Source: an uncultured Bacteroidia bacterium (GTDB lineage Bacteria; Bacteroidota; Bacteroidia; Bacteroidales; CAJPTX01). Taken from it: a stretch of 25,521 nucleotides of DNA. Below the pieces are notes generated by a model. The model was not told the origin of the DNA. It searched no databases and saw only the letters and a program-made list of their open reading frames with translations. The translations under genes and the position numbers were made by a program. The stretch lies in contig CALHSW010000006.1 in NCBI GenBank assembly GCA_938038735.1, positions 1 to 25,521 on the forward strand, in the 5' to 3' direction. Below, piece by piece: positions 16,465-23,639 of the stretch (within the stretch, counting starts at the first letter, position 1; the number at the start of each line of letters is the position of its first letter).

Positions 16465-17823
16465 ATGCTCAATAGGATTACCAAGGCGTGCGTGACGCTC
16501 ATGCAGCGTTACCTGCCCGATGCGTTTCTCTTCGCGGTGCTACTCACATTCATCACGTTCATTGCGGGCATGCTCGTCACGGGGCAGAGCTTCATGGCGA
16601 TGGTGGGGCATTGGGGCGATGGGGCGTGGTCGTTGCTAGGGTTTTCTATGCAGATGGCATTGGTACTCGTATGCGGGCATACGCTGGCGAGCTCTAGGCC
16701 GGTAGCTAAGGGGTTGCAAAAGGTGGCTTCGCTCTGCAGCACCCCGGAGAGTGCCATTGTGCTGGTGTCGCTAGTGTCGGCGATTGCCTGTTGGATTAAC
16801 TGGGGGTTTGGCCTGGTGGTTGGGGCGCTGCTCGCCAAAGAGGTGGCGCATAGGGTGCAGGGGGTGGATTACCGCTTGCTTATCGCCAGCGCGTACTCAG
16901 GCTTCCTCGTGTGGCATGGGGGACTCTCCGGGTCCATCCCGCTCACGCTGGCGAGTCCCGATGCCGACCTCGCCAAGATGACTGCGGGTGTTGTAACCTC
17001 GCCGATCCCCGTGGCGGAAACCCTATTTTCTACGCTCAATCTGGTCATTAGCGGAGTGCTAATCGCTACGCTCCCCTTCCTCAACCGCCTAATGCATCCC
17101 AAGGATGAGAACGTCTTTTGCGTCTACCCCTCGCAGCTTGAGGCACAGAGCCAGGAAGAGATCGGGGATGTGAAAATTGAGAAACCCACCCCCGCGGAGC
17201 GTCTTGAGAGGGCGCGGTGGATCTCATGGCTGCTCTTCGCCATCGGCGCATTCTATATAGGGCTGCATTTCTACCGTCATGGGTTTGACCTTAATTTGAA
17301 CATCGTTATCCTCATCTTCCTCTCGTTTGGGATTCTCTTCCACGGGCGTCCCATCAACTTCATCCAGGCGTTCAACAGGGCCACCACGGGTGCTGCGGGT
17401 ATACTCTTGCAGTTCCCATTCTACGCAGGGATTATGGGGCTTATGGTAGGGGCCAACGCCGATGGCGTTTCGTTGGCCAGTGCCGTTTCGCATGCATTTG
17501 TCAGTATATCTACCGAGCGCACCCTGCCGCTCTTCACCTTCCTCTCGGCGGGGTTGGTGAACATTTTTGTGCCCTCGGGCGGCGGGCAGTGGGCGGTGCA
17601 GGGCCCCATCATGATGCCCGCCGGCGCGGCGTTGGGGATTGACCCTGCCAGAATAGGGTTGGCCATCTCGTGGGGCGATGCTTGGACCAACATGATCCAG
17701 CCCTTCTGGGCCCTGCCGGCCCTGGGCATTGCGGGGCTAGGCGCGCGCGACATCATGGGCTTCTGCCTTATCGATTTGCTCTACTCGGGGCTGGTTATTT
17801 CGCTCGCCCTACTGTTCATTTAG
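16465..17823 (+). CDS. atoE: Short-chain fatty acid transporter, AtoE family
   Basis: The 452-residue polytopic inner-membrane protein has about ten or more hydrophobic segments. Family hallmarks are LPDAFLFAVLLTFITFIAGM at the start, CWINWGFGLVVGALLAKEVA, SGFLVWHGGLSGSIPLTLAS, LQFPFYAGIMGLMVGAN and VNIFVPSGGGQWAVQGPIMM near the end. AtoE-type carriers move short-chain fatty acids such as acetoacetate or butyrate across the membrane. Direction and substrate are not visible here. No ato catabolic genes are present. rpiB follows after 12 bases and is probably co-transcribed. No good Shine-Dalgarno is seen before the ATG. A related DcuC-type C4-dicarboxylate or arginine carrier is a less likely alternative. 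Confidence 0.88.
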   Translation: MLNRITKACVTLMQRYLPDAFLFAVLLTFITFIAGMLVTGQSFMAMVGHWGDGAWSLLGFSMQMALVLVCGHTLASSRPVAKGLQKVASLCSTPESAIVLVSLVSAIACWINWGFGLVVGALLAKEVAHRVQGVDYRLLIASAYSGFLVWHGGLSGSIPLTLASPDADLAKMTAGVVTSPIPVAETLFSTLNLVISGVLIATLPFLNRLMHPKDENVFCVYPSQLEAQSQEEIGDVKIEKPTPAERLERARWISWLLFAIGAFYIGLHFYRHGFDLNLNIVILIFLSFGILFHGRPINFIQAFNRATTGAAGILLQFPFYAGIMGLMVGANADGVSLASAVSHAFVSISTERTLPLFTFLSAGLVNIFVPSGGGQWAVQGPIMMPAGAALGIDPARIGLAISWGDAWTNMIQPFWALPALGIAGLGARDIMGFCLIDLLYSGLVISLALLFI

Positions 17824-17835
17824 TTTTATAGTACT

Positions 17836-18288
17836 ATGGAGAAGGAGATTAACGGCTCTGCGTGTACGCTCGCCATGGCGTGCGACCACGCGGGCTTCCC
17901 GCTCAAGGAGGAGCTAAAGCGTTGGCTTGAGGCGCAGGGGTATACCATTGTTGACTGCGGCACGAATTCTACCGAGAGCGTAGACTACCCGGTCTACGCC
18001 GACCGGCTCGCCGAGGCGTTAAAGGGTGGCAAAGCACCGCTAGGCATCGCTATCTGCGGCACGGGCAACGGCATTTCCATGGCCCTCAATAGGCATCACG
18101 GCGTGCGCGCCGCACTTTGCTGGCAACCCGAACTCGCCACGCTTGCACGGCAGCATAATAATGCCAATGTCCTCTCGCTCGCGGGGCGTTTTATCCCATT
18201 TGAGCAGGCAAAGACGATTGTGCAGGCGTTCCTTGCGGGGGCTTTTGAGGGTGGAAGGCACCAGCGAAGGTTGAGCCTATTTGACTAG
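17836..18288 (+). CDS. rpiB: Ribose-5-phosphate isomerase B
   Basis: The 150-residue protein belongs to the RpiB/LacAB family and should interconvert ribose-5-phosphate and ribulose-5-phosphate in the pentose phosphate pathway. The motif ACDHAGFPLKEEL (Asp17, His18) and ICGTGNGISMALNRH carry the phosphate and active-site residues, including the catalytic-type Cys74. ARQHNNANVLSLAGRFI provides His107 and the conserved Asn-Ala-Asn segment. Length is normal. The start has the ATG 12 bases after the transporter stop. Linkage to an AtoE-type carrier has no obvious metabolic logic and may be simple adjacency. Allose-6-phosphate isomerase activity is possible in this family, but no allose genes are here. 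Confidence 0.93.
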   Translation: MEKEINGSACTLAMACDHAGFPLKEELKRWLEAQGYTIVDCGTNSTESVDYPVYADRLAEALKGGKAPLGIAICGTGNGISMALNRHHGVRAALCWQPELATLARQHNNANVLSLAGRFIPFEQAKTIVQAFLAGAFEGGRHQRRLSLFD

Positions 18289-18712
18289 CCACGTCTTTTG
18301 GGTGTTTCGTTGCGCGGCATGCCGCGGTGCAGCGGTTAGGAGAGGGTAGGGCGCTGTGGTTGGTCAAGCGTAGCTGCACCGCTTTCTGTTCGCTATGAAA
18401 TGGGTGTAATGTGGGCGTAGGCTCTGAATGCGGCTTTCAGATAGCTGATTGCTCGTAGGGCTGCCACTAGGAAGCCAATACCTACATCGGGTCTGCAGGG
18501 TTTATACAGGCTGCCTACGCCATGGCATGGGGCTATTCTTCTGGGTGTCGCAGGGCTTCTTTACAGCGCTACAAGCCGTACGTAGAACCAGCATTAACTA
18601 CTTGCTATCGCCGCATAAATCCCCTAAACACGTTGTTCAAGGGGCAAGCCAATAGGGATGCCCGGTCTGTGCCACACCTTCTCACAATCCTCCTTCTGGG
18701 CTTTAGCTCCCG

Positions 18713-18726
18713 AACGCTGAAGCGTT
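18713..18726. repeat. Perfect short hairpin AACGCT/AGCGTT
   Basis: Two 6-base arms with a 2-base loop. A GGG/CCC pair sits immediately before it (18698-18711). Closely spaced tiny hairpins of this sort also form the array at 25430-25513. Confidence 0.5.
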
Positions 18727-18885
18727 GCTGTCAGCTATTAGTAGATTCTTGACTAGTTTAGCTGGCGAAGTCAACTACTTTGCTAAAGGGTCTTTCCGAA
18801 ATGTCTTTCTGCCCAATAGGCGTTGCAATTCGCTTCAGGGGCTACAGCGTAAGTTTTTCGGAAGTAGGCGGCACTACCCGATGAA

Positions 18886-18965
18886 CTCTCTCTGAATAGC
18901 TAGGGTTTTCAATCGTCCCGCCAGCTTGCCCGTAGGGAAATCGGGTTGAAAAGCCGGTTCTATGC
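18886..18965. repeat. Degenerate relative of the right-end hairpin repeat
   Basis: By hand alignment, CTCTCTGAATAGCTAGGG, TTTTCAATC, CCC and CTTGCC occur in the same order and spacing as CTCTCAATAGCCGGGGG, TTTTCAAAC, CCC and CTTGCC at 25446-25486, on the same strand. The stems that are perfect in the right-hand copy are only partly kept here, although TTTTCAA/TTGAAAA (18906-18912 with 18946-18952) still pairs. Similarity fades after about 45 bases. Confidence 0.45.
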
Positions 18966-19004
18966 ATTCCCTTTTTTACCAATCCGCCCATCATGGGCGC
19001 ATTG

Positions 19005-20891
19005 CTAAATGGTAAACTCCTTCATGTACATTTGCAGCTGGTTCGCATCGTCAAGCAGCTGCTGGCCGCCGGCGGCCAGCTCCTCAGAGGTGGCTGCGTT
19101 GGACTGCGCATTGTCGCTAATCATCTGAACAGCGACATTGATTTCTGCCACCGCCTCGGCTATTGAGGTGGAGCTCTGCGAAATCATCTGTACCTGCTCC
19201 GTGATTTCGTTTACGTGCGGCTGTAAGGCGTTGAGTTGATCCGTGGTGCCCGTGGAGGCCGCGATGGCGCGTTCCCCGATGGTGCGGATTTTTCCCACGA
19301 TGGTGTTGCTGCTCTCCGCGAGTTTACGCACCTCAAGAGCCACCACGGCAAAGCCGCGCCCGGCCTCGCCTGCGCGGGCGGCCTCCACGGCGGCGTTGAG
19401 CGCTAAGAGGTTGGTTTGCGACGTGATGGCGGTTAGCTCCTTCTCGCTAGCCACAATTTGCTGCAGCAGCTCTATGGTCTCCGTCATCTGCTGCGAGAGC
19501 AGCGAGAAGCCCTCGGAGGTGCGCTTAGCAATGGTAACCACCGACTCCACGAGCTGCTGATCGTTAAGGCAACGCTCTTTAACGAGTGCGCACTGCGCGC
19601 TGGCCTCCTCCGTTGAGGCGGCTTCGCTGCTCGCGGCCCGGGCGATGTTCTGCGACTGCTTACTGATTTCCTGGCTCACCGTGGTGAGGCTTGCCGCGGA
19701 GCGGTCAACGTCCATAAGCAGCGCACGTAGCTGCGCCGCCATGCTGATAACGTTTTCAGAAATGCTGCTGATTTCGTCCCTGCTCGTGTGGCGCTGCGAT
19801 ATGATTCTTGTGAGGTTCCCGCTCGCAATTTCTGAAACATTCCTATCCACCTCCCCGATGGGGCGCAGGATGCCATGCACTATGCGGAGCGCCAGCGCGA
19901 TCCCTAGCCCGATGATGAGTAGGGAGACGCCCAGCATGGTCAGTATCTTCCGCTGTATCCCCGCGAAAGCAATCGTTTTGGGCACGATTACTTCAAGGAT
20001 CATGGGGAAGCTAGTACGGCCTATCGGGATTGGGGTGAGGCCAACTACAGCATTGCTCCGCTCTCGGAAAGCAAAATCGGCATCGCCTTCTATGAGCCCC
20101 ATCATGGAGTCAAGCGAGAGCGTGTCTTGACTGTTGGTCAGCTGTGCGCGTCGTGCGCTGCTGGAAGTGGCTAAACGGCACCATTTGGGGGAGAAGAGCG
20201 TAACCTCGGCCTGCGAGTCGAATAGCTTCGCTTTCTCTACCCAGTCGGTGATGGTGCCGAGCTGGATATCCGCCTGCACTACGCCTACGAATTGTCCATC
20301 CCGCAGCACGGGAACGCTGTGGGTAAAAAGGAGTGTGCTATCCCGGTCCAGAATCTTCACGAAGTAGGGCTCGCTGAGGAATGGGGATAGGGTGTGCTTC
20401 GGGTTGAAGTACCATGAGTCTGGGGTGTCGGCAACGTAGTTAAAGCACGTATCGTCAAACTTGGCTGTCCCATCATGATTGTTGGCAATGTAGGGGGCAA
20501 AACGACCCAGATGGTCGCTCCCAGGCGCGTAGATAAAGGCTGAGTCGACACCATCAAACGCATTGGGCTCGAAGACGATGCCAATCCCCTCAAGCATAGG
20601 GTATTGCGGGAGGCCGGCGATCACCATGTTTATCACCTCCTGGCGCATCTCCGGTTGGTTTTGCTCCGAGAGCATGGAGGCCAAAGACTCAATGAGTATG
20701 CCGCTCTGCGCAATTTCCTGGCCTAATGTTGATTTCAACTGGTAACTCTCGGTCTGCATCCGGCTGCGTACGCTGGAGAGTAATGCCTTTCTTGTGCTAG
20801 AGTATAGCATAACGAGCAGCACCGACGCAATGGCAACGGTGTCAATGCAAATAATCGCAATGATTTTGGTGCTTATGGAGTGACGGTTCAT
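19005..20891 (-). CDS. Methyl-accepting chemotaxis protein with double-Cache sensor
   Basis: The 628-residue transmembrane receptor has TM1 at residues ~9-30, a periplasmic Cache-type sensor at ~35-310 (SWYFNPK, SEPYFVKI and SVPVLRDGQFVGVVQADI are typical), TM2 at ~315-337, a HAMP domain at ~338-392 (RPIGEVDRNVSEIASGNLTR) and a long coiled-coil signalling domain. The signalling tip reads ITSQTNLLALNAAVEAARAG and then EAGRGFAVVALEVRKLAE. Canonical receptors have Asp where Leu519 stands (ADEVR). The C-terminus EFTI lacks a CheR-docking pentapeptide. It should bind a small ligand outside and control a CheA kinase inside, but no che or motility genes are in the window. Most Bacteroidales are non-flagellated, so its output is uncertain. 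It is a single-gene unit with its own promoter. Confidence 0.92.
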   Translation of the reverse strand: MNRHSISTKIIAIICIDTVAIASVLLVMLYSSTRKALLSSVRSRMQTESYQLKSTLGQEIAQSGILIESLASMLSEQNQPEMRQEVINMVIAGLPQYPMLEGIGIVFEPNAFDGVDSAFIYAPGSDHLGRFAPYIANNHDGTAKFDDTCFNYVADTPDSWYFNPKHTLSPFLSEPYFVKILDRDSTLLFTHSVPVLRDGQFVGVVQADIQLGTITDWVEKAKLFDSQAEVTLFSPKWCRLATSSSARRAQLTNSQDTLSLDSMMGLIEGDADFAFRERSNAVVGLTPIPIGRTSFPMILEVIVPKTIAFAGIQRKILTMLGVSLLIIGLGIALALRIVHGILRPIGEVDRNVSEIASGNLTRIISQRHTSRDEISSISENVISMAAQLRALLMDVDRSAASLTTVSQEISKQSQNIARAASSEAASTEEASAQCALVKERCLNDQQLVESVVTIAKRTSEGFSLLSQQMTETIELLQQIVASEKELTAITSQTNLLALNAAVEAARAGEAGRGFAVVALEVRKLAESSNTIVGKIRTIGERAIAASTGTTDQLNALQPHVNEITEQVQMISQSSTSIAEAVAEINVAVQMISDNAQSNAATSEELAAGGQQLLDDANQLQMYMKEFTI

Positions 20892-21248
20892 AGTGTAGCC
20901 CCTTTAGAACGATTCCCCCGAGTTGGAACTTTCCTGCAAAGTTAGAAACAAAATGGAATTTTTACAAATAGATGTTACGAAACCGTATTGCCCAATTCTG
21001 TTCCCGTATTATTTTTATCTATTGCCAATTGCAATTTTCACCCTACGGCAGGGGTATCTTGGCAAGGGGAGGCTGTGCCGGCGCTTGCGTTTTGGCGTTG
21101 GGGCAAATGTTCATGAAAATGTAGCGTATAGACGCACCGCTCACTCTTGATACGCTAAAGGGGGGAGAAGGCGCATTTCGCCCATTCCACACTGCTTGGC
21201 GCACGGCGTGGCGCGGCGCAATGGGGAAAATCGTATCGATGTAGCCGC
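20892..21248. other. 357-base gene-free region between the chemotaxis receptor and DUF4293 genes
   Basis: This holds the receptor promoter (20937-20968) and an inverted repeat TAGCGTAT/ATACGCTA (21122-21129 with 21150-21157, 20-base loop), which could form a weak hairpin downstream of the leftward DUF4293 gene. The left half is AT-rich. The short open frames here have no ribosome-binding site or family resemblance. Confidence 0.5.
20937..20968 (-). promoter_or_regulatory. Bacteroidota-type promoter of the chemotaxis receptor gene
   Basis: On the reverse strand the sequence has TTTG (20965-20968), exactly 20 bases, then TAACTTTG (20937-20944). This matches the phylum consensus TTTG-N19/20-TAnnTTTG at both boxes. 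Transcription would start near 20930, about 40 bases before the ATG at 20891. It is the clearest promoter in the window. Confidence 0.7.
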
Positions 21249-21704
21249 TTAGCGCAGCCTGTCCATGCGGCGTATAAACGCCTGGTCACGGCGAACGCCG
21301 TGAAAACCCATGGCGGAGAGGAAGGTGGCCACGAGCGGCAGCCCAATGGCTATCTTCGCATGCCAAATTCCTTCGGCCGTGGTGGTAGCAGAGTAGATGT
21401 AAAACCCTTCGAATAGCAGAATCCCTACCAAGAGAATTGTGGCCAATATGGAGGCGCGCAGCTGCTGGGCAGCGCGGCGGTACGAGAAAATGGAAAAGAG
21501 GAGTAGCCCCACGGCGAGTACGCCAAGAATGATTGTGCCCCAGCCTGTGAAGAGGTACAGCGAGGCCGCCCCGCCCTCTAGCCCCAGCGCAGAGAGTGAT
21601 AGCGTCCCTACGGGAGCCTCAATGGTGGCGTAGGGCAGGAAAAACCAAAGAACGACTAACACGATGGCCAGCAGCCAGTAGACCGTTTGAATGCGCTGTA
21701 TCAT
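21249..21704 (-). CDS. DUF4293 family membrane protein
   Basis: The 151-residue inner-membrane protein has four hydrophobic segments: about residues 8-26 (YWLLAIVLVVLWFFLPYATI), 50-75, 84-105 and 118-136. The opening MIQRIQTVYWLLA and the FLPYATIE segment that follows are hallmarks of DUF4293, a family confined to Bacteroidota with no known function. The C-terminus is basic and cytoplasmic (RRDQAFIRRMDRLR). It lies 40 bases downstream of the leftward secreted-protein gene and may be in the same transcript. Confidence 0.85.
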   Translation of the reverse strand: MIQRIQTVYWLLAIVLVVLWFFLPYATIEAPVGTLSLSALGLEGGAASLYLFTGWGTIILGVLAVGLLLFSIFSYRRAAQQLRASILATILLVGILLFEGFYIYSATTTAEGIWHAKIAIGLPLVATFLSAMGFHGVRRDQAFIRRMDRLR

Positions 21705-21744
21705 AGCTCTCAGTATGCTTGTTTAGCGCGAAGGTACAAATTTG

Positions 21745-22413
21745 CTACTTCGCGGGGTTGTCCAGCTGTATTGAGGGTCGGATGGTGGCAAAGAAGCGAT
21801 TGGCGTAGAGCGCGGCGCTGGAGGGGCATGCGGCGGAAGGAACAAAGGTGAATTGGCATACCCTGCCCTGGGGGGCAAGGGCCACAATCATGGTGTGCGC
21901 ATTGACAGCACCATCGCCGTAGGCGGCCTGTGTACTATAGGAAATGCGCCGGGCGTAGTATATCCCTATGCGTGCGGACTCCACATGCAGAACTGTTTTG
22001 TCTGAATCTTGCGTAATCTCTGCCACCTGCCTATTGAGCATGGCGTCGGAAGCCGCTTCCAGCTGCCTCTCGCTCACAACAACTTCTTTGCTTTGCGCGG
22101 GGGCGAAAGATGTCGTAGCATTGCCGCTGCGCATTGTGTAGCAATAGGCGTAGTAGATGCCCTCGCTGGTTTTGCACTCCAGGCCGAATCCTGTGCGGCG
22201 TTGAATCGCGCGAGGCTCTGAAGGTAGGCACACCGAAAGACCATTCGACAGCTGAAATCGCTGACTCTCACGTAGCTCTTTCGCTTCGTCCGGACCATTA
22301 GAAACTAGTGTGCCATCGTCTGCGCAGCCGCTTGCAGTCGCTACGCCCATCGCCTGCACAGCGAAAGCGTATGCTACACAAAGAATAAACATAATCCGTT
22401 TTAGCTTGCGCAT
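21745..22413 (-). CDS. Secreted or lipid-anchored protein of unknown function
   Basis: The 222-residue protein starts with a hydrophobic export signal (RIMFILCVAYAFAVQAMGVA), followed by ASGC, a weak lipobox that would place the lipidated Cys near residue 30. The mature part reads as one alpha/beta domain: RFQLSNGLSVCLPSEP, GIYYAYCYTMRSG, a helix VSERQLEAASDAMLNRQVAE, then strands IGIYYARRISYST, HTMIVALAPQGRVCQFTFVP and a final helix YANRFFATIRPS. This strand-helix order with a C-terminal 'FF.TI' helix is like small secreted PsbP/DUF1795-type domains, but I cannot assign a family. It is divergent from 22878-23576. Confidence 0.7.
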   Translation of the reverse strand: MRKLKRIMFILCVAYAFAVQAMGVATASGCADDGTLVSNGPDEAKELRESQRFQLSNGLSVCLPSEPRAIQRRTGFGLECKTSEGIYYAYCYTMRSGNATTSFAPAQSKEVVVSERQLEAASDAMLNRQVAEITQDSDKTVLHVESARIGIYYARRISYSTQAAYGDGAVNAHTMIVALAPQGRVCQFTFVPSAACPSSAALYANRFFATIRPSIQLDNPAK

Positions 22414-22654
22414 CGTGGTACGAATGTCTCCCCAATCGTGGTGCCTTACAGCGCGTATCGTTTTCGGGGTTCCAATGACGTTCTCCCATTGCGCAAATTA
22501 TGTGCCATGCATGGCTCTTCATACTATCCGCATAGCGTGAGGGGAGGTATAGGTTTTATTGGGAACGATCGATAGGGGCTGTACAATCAGCTTCGTAGAT
22601 GTTCCGATTCGCTAGCCGCATTTTGCGTTAGCCATTCCCACCCTGTTCGCACCT

Positions 22655-22706
22655 CCTTCGCATCAAATTCGGATTTCTCCGGAGAAATCCGAATTTGATG
22701 CGAAGG
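22655..22706. repeat. 52-bp perfect palindrome with no loop
   Basis: Two 26-base arms starting CCTTCGCATCAAATTC and meeting at CTCC/GGAG are exact reverse complements with no spacer. It lies between divergent genes, so it is not a normal terminator position, and no oligo-T tract follows on either side. Confidence 0.9.
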
Positions 22707-22846
22707 TGACCCGACTTTAGTGCGTGGATGGAGAGAGAGGGGAACAGCGCGGCGAAGCCCTCTTGGAACGGAGTTTGTCTGAGTTGGAGGAGGGAGTAGC
22801 GCGCAGCGTTTTTGCGCGGCGTTGCGTTGGTTTGGAGAGAAAACAT

Positions 22847-22854
22847 TAACTTTG
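22847..22854 (+). promoter_or_regulatory. Possible -7 box of the secreted-protein/asnS unit
   Basis: TAACTTTG matches the phylum -7 element and lies 23 bases before the ATG at 22878. GTTG at 22826-22829 is a partial -33 match at 17 bases, shorter than usual. A strong AGGAGG ribosome-binding site sits at 22864-22869. Confidence 0.45.
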
Positions 22855-22877
22855 CATTATGATAGGAGGGTAAGGCG

Positions 22878-23576
22878 ATGGAACGACTAAGATGCGTGGG
22901 GAGTGGCTTTTTTCTACTGGTTGCGTTGCTATGGGCGCCGCAAGGGGCGCAGGCGCGTAACTTTAAGAATAGGCAGTACGCGCTGATATCGTATTCGTTT
23001 TCGATACACCCAGATGTACGGCAAAAGATTTCGCCATTCGATGGGCTCTTCCCACAGAATCCAGATGAGTATTCGCAGGTTGACCCGGTTTACTTCCGGC
23101 TCAAGGGGCTTTGCTTCGATCGGTTGAAGATGCGCTTTGAGCGGGAGCTATCGCTGTTCATTCTCCCGTTGCGCATTTACGGAAGGCAATACAACTACGA
23201 CTCGGAGGGCTACCCAACGATGCTCGTGGAGGTGGCGCAGCGGCGGGGGAATGCAAAGTACTACATCGCGCTGGACGTGAAGATTTTAACGAGTCCAGAG
23301 AGTTCCGCGGCGGTGCCGGGGGAAAAGTACCGAGACTCGCTCCTGTCGCCCAACGAGTATTTGCGGCCGCGGATTGAAATAACCACCACGATGTACCCGC
23401 GGCTCGGGATTGTACCCTCGGAGCGCTATGCGTCGGTCATGCAGTGGCAAACGCCGATCCGGCTGGAACCCACGCTGCTCGATGGGATTATTAACTCGAA
23501 GCGGCGGCACGACCGCACTACGCTGCTGGAGGCAATTGAGATGGCGGTGGAAACGGCGATTGAAGACATTAAGTAG
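22878..23576 (+). CDS. Exported protein of unknown function upstream of asnS
   Basis: The 232-residue protein has a signal peptide (VGSGFFLLVALLWAPQGAQA, cut before RNFKN). The mature chain is rich in aromatic and charged residues: RQYALISYSFSIHPDVRQKI, VDPVYFRLKGLCFDRLKMRF, FILPLRIYGRQYNYDSEGYP and YYIALDVKILTSPES. It ends in a helix, LLEAIEMAVETAIEDIK. I recognise no family. The alternation suggests a soluble alpha/beta periplasmic protein and not a barrel. AGGAGG lies eight bases before the ATG. asnS begins 63 bases downstream and is probably read from the same promoter. Confidence 0.75.
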   Translation: MERLRCVGSGFFLLVALLWAPQGAQARNFKNRQYALISYSFSIHPDVRQKISPFDGLFPQNPDEYSQVDPVYFRLKGLCFDRLKMRFERELSLFILPLRIYGRQYNYDSEGYPTMLVEVAQRRGNAKYYIALDVKILTSPESSAAVPGEKYRDSLLSPNEYLRPRIEITTTMYPRLGIVPSERYASVMQWQTPIRLEPTLLDGIINSKRRHDRTTLLEAIEMAVETAIEDIK

Positions 23577-23639
23577 CATGCCGCGGGGTGGAGAGAATGG
23601 CCGATCGCATGCTACGAATTGAGAAATATGCAGTAGGAA

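Larger units (their letters stand above)
18289..19004. other. 716-base gene-free region with many short hairpins
   Basis: No open frame with a credible start and composition was found here. The stretch carries several small inverted repeats: CGCGGC/GCCGCG (18313-18326), CTGAA/TTCAG (near 18425-18440), CCCCT/AGGGG (18621-18644), GGG/CCC (18698-18711), AACGCT/AGCGTT (18713-18726), TTTTCAA/TTGAAAA (18906-18952) and CGCCCA/TGGGCG (18985-18999). The part near 18886-18965 resembles the repeat at the right end of the window. It may be a decayed copy of a dispersed non-coding element. Confidence 0.5.
22414..22877. other. 464-base divergent intergenic region with a long palindrome
   Basis: The region separates two divergent genes for secreted unknowns. 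It contains the 52-bp palindrome (22655-22706) and a promoter-like box (22847-22854). A 72-codon reverse frame at 22628-22846 runs through the palindrome, but it has no ribosome-binding site and overlaps the promoter box, so I do not call it a gene. Confidence 0.5.

Noticed and set aside
18985..18999. Hairpin after the chemotaxis receptor stop as a terminator
   Set aside because: On the reverse strand the stem is followed by an A run and not a T run, so it does not fit an intrinsic terminator.
18289..19004. Possible tRNA or other standard RNA gene
   Set aside because: No cloverleaf with a GGTTCRA-type T-loop was found on either strand, only short unrelated hairpins.
20923..21150. 75-codon forward frame opposite the chemotaxis receptor promoter
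   Set aside because: It overlaps the promoter, has no ribosome-binding site and shows no recognisable protein pattern.
22628..22846. 72-codon open frame on the reverse strand through the palindrome
   Set aside because: There is no ribosome-binding site and part of it is encoded by both arms of the palindrome. It may belong to a dispersed non-coding repeat, but I cannot support a gene.
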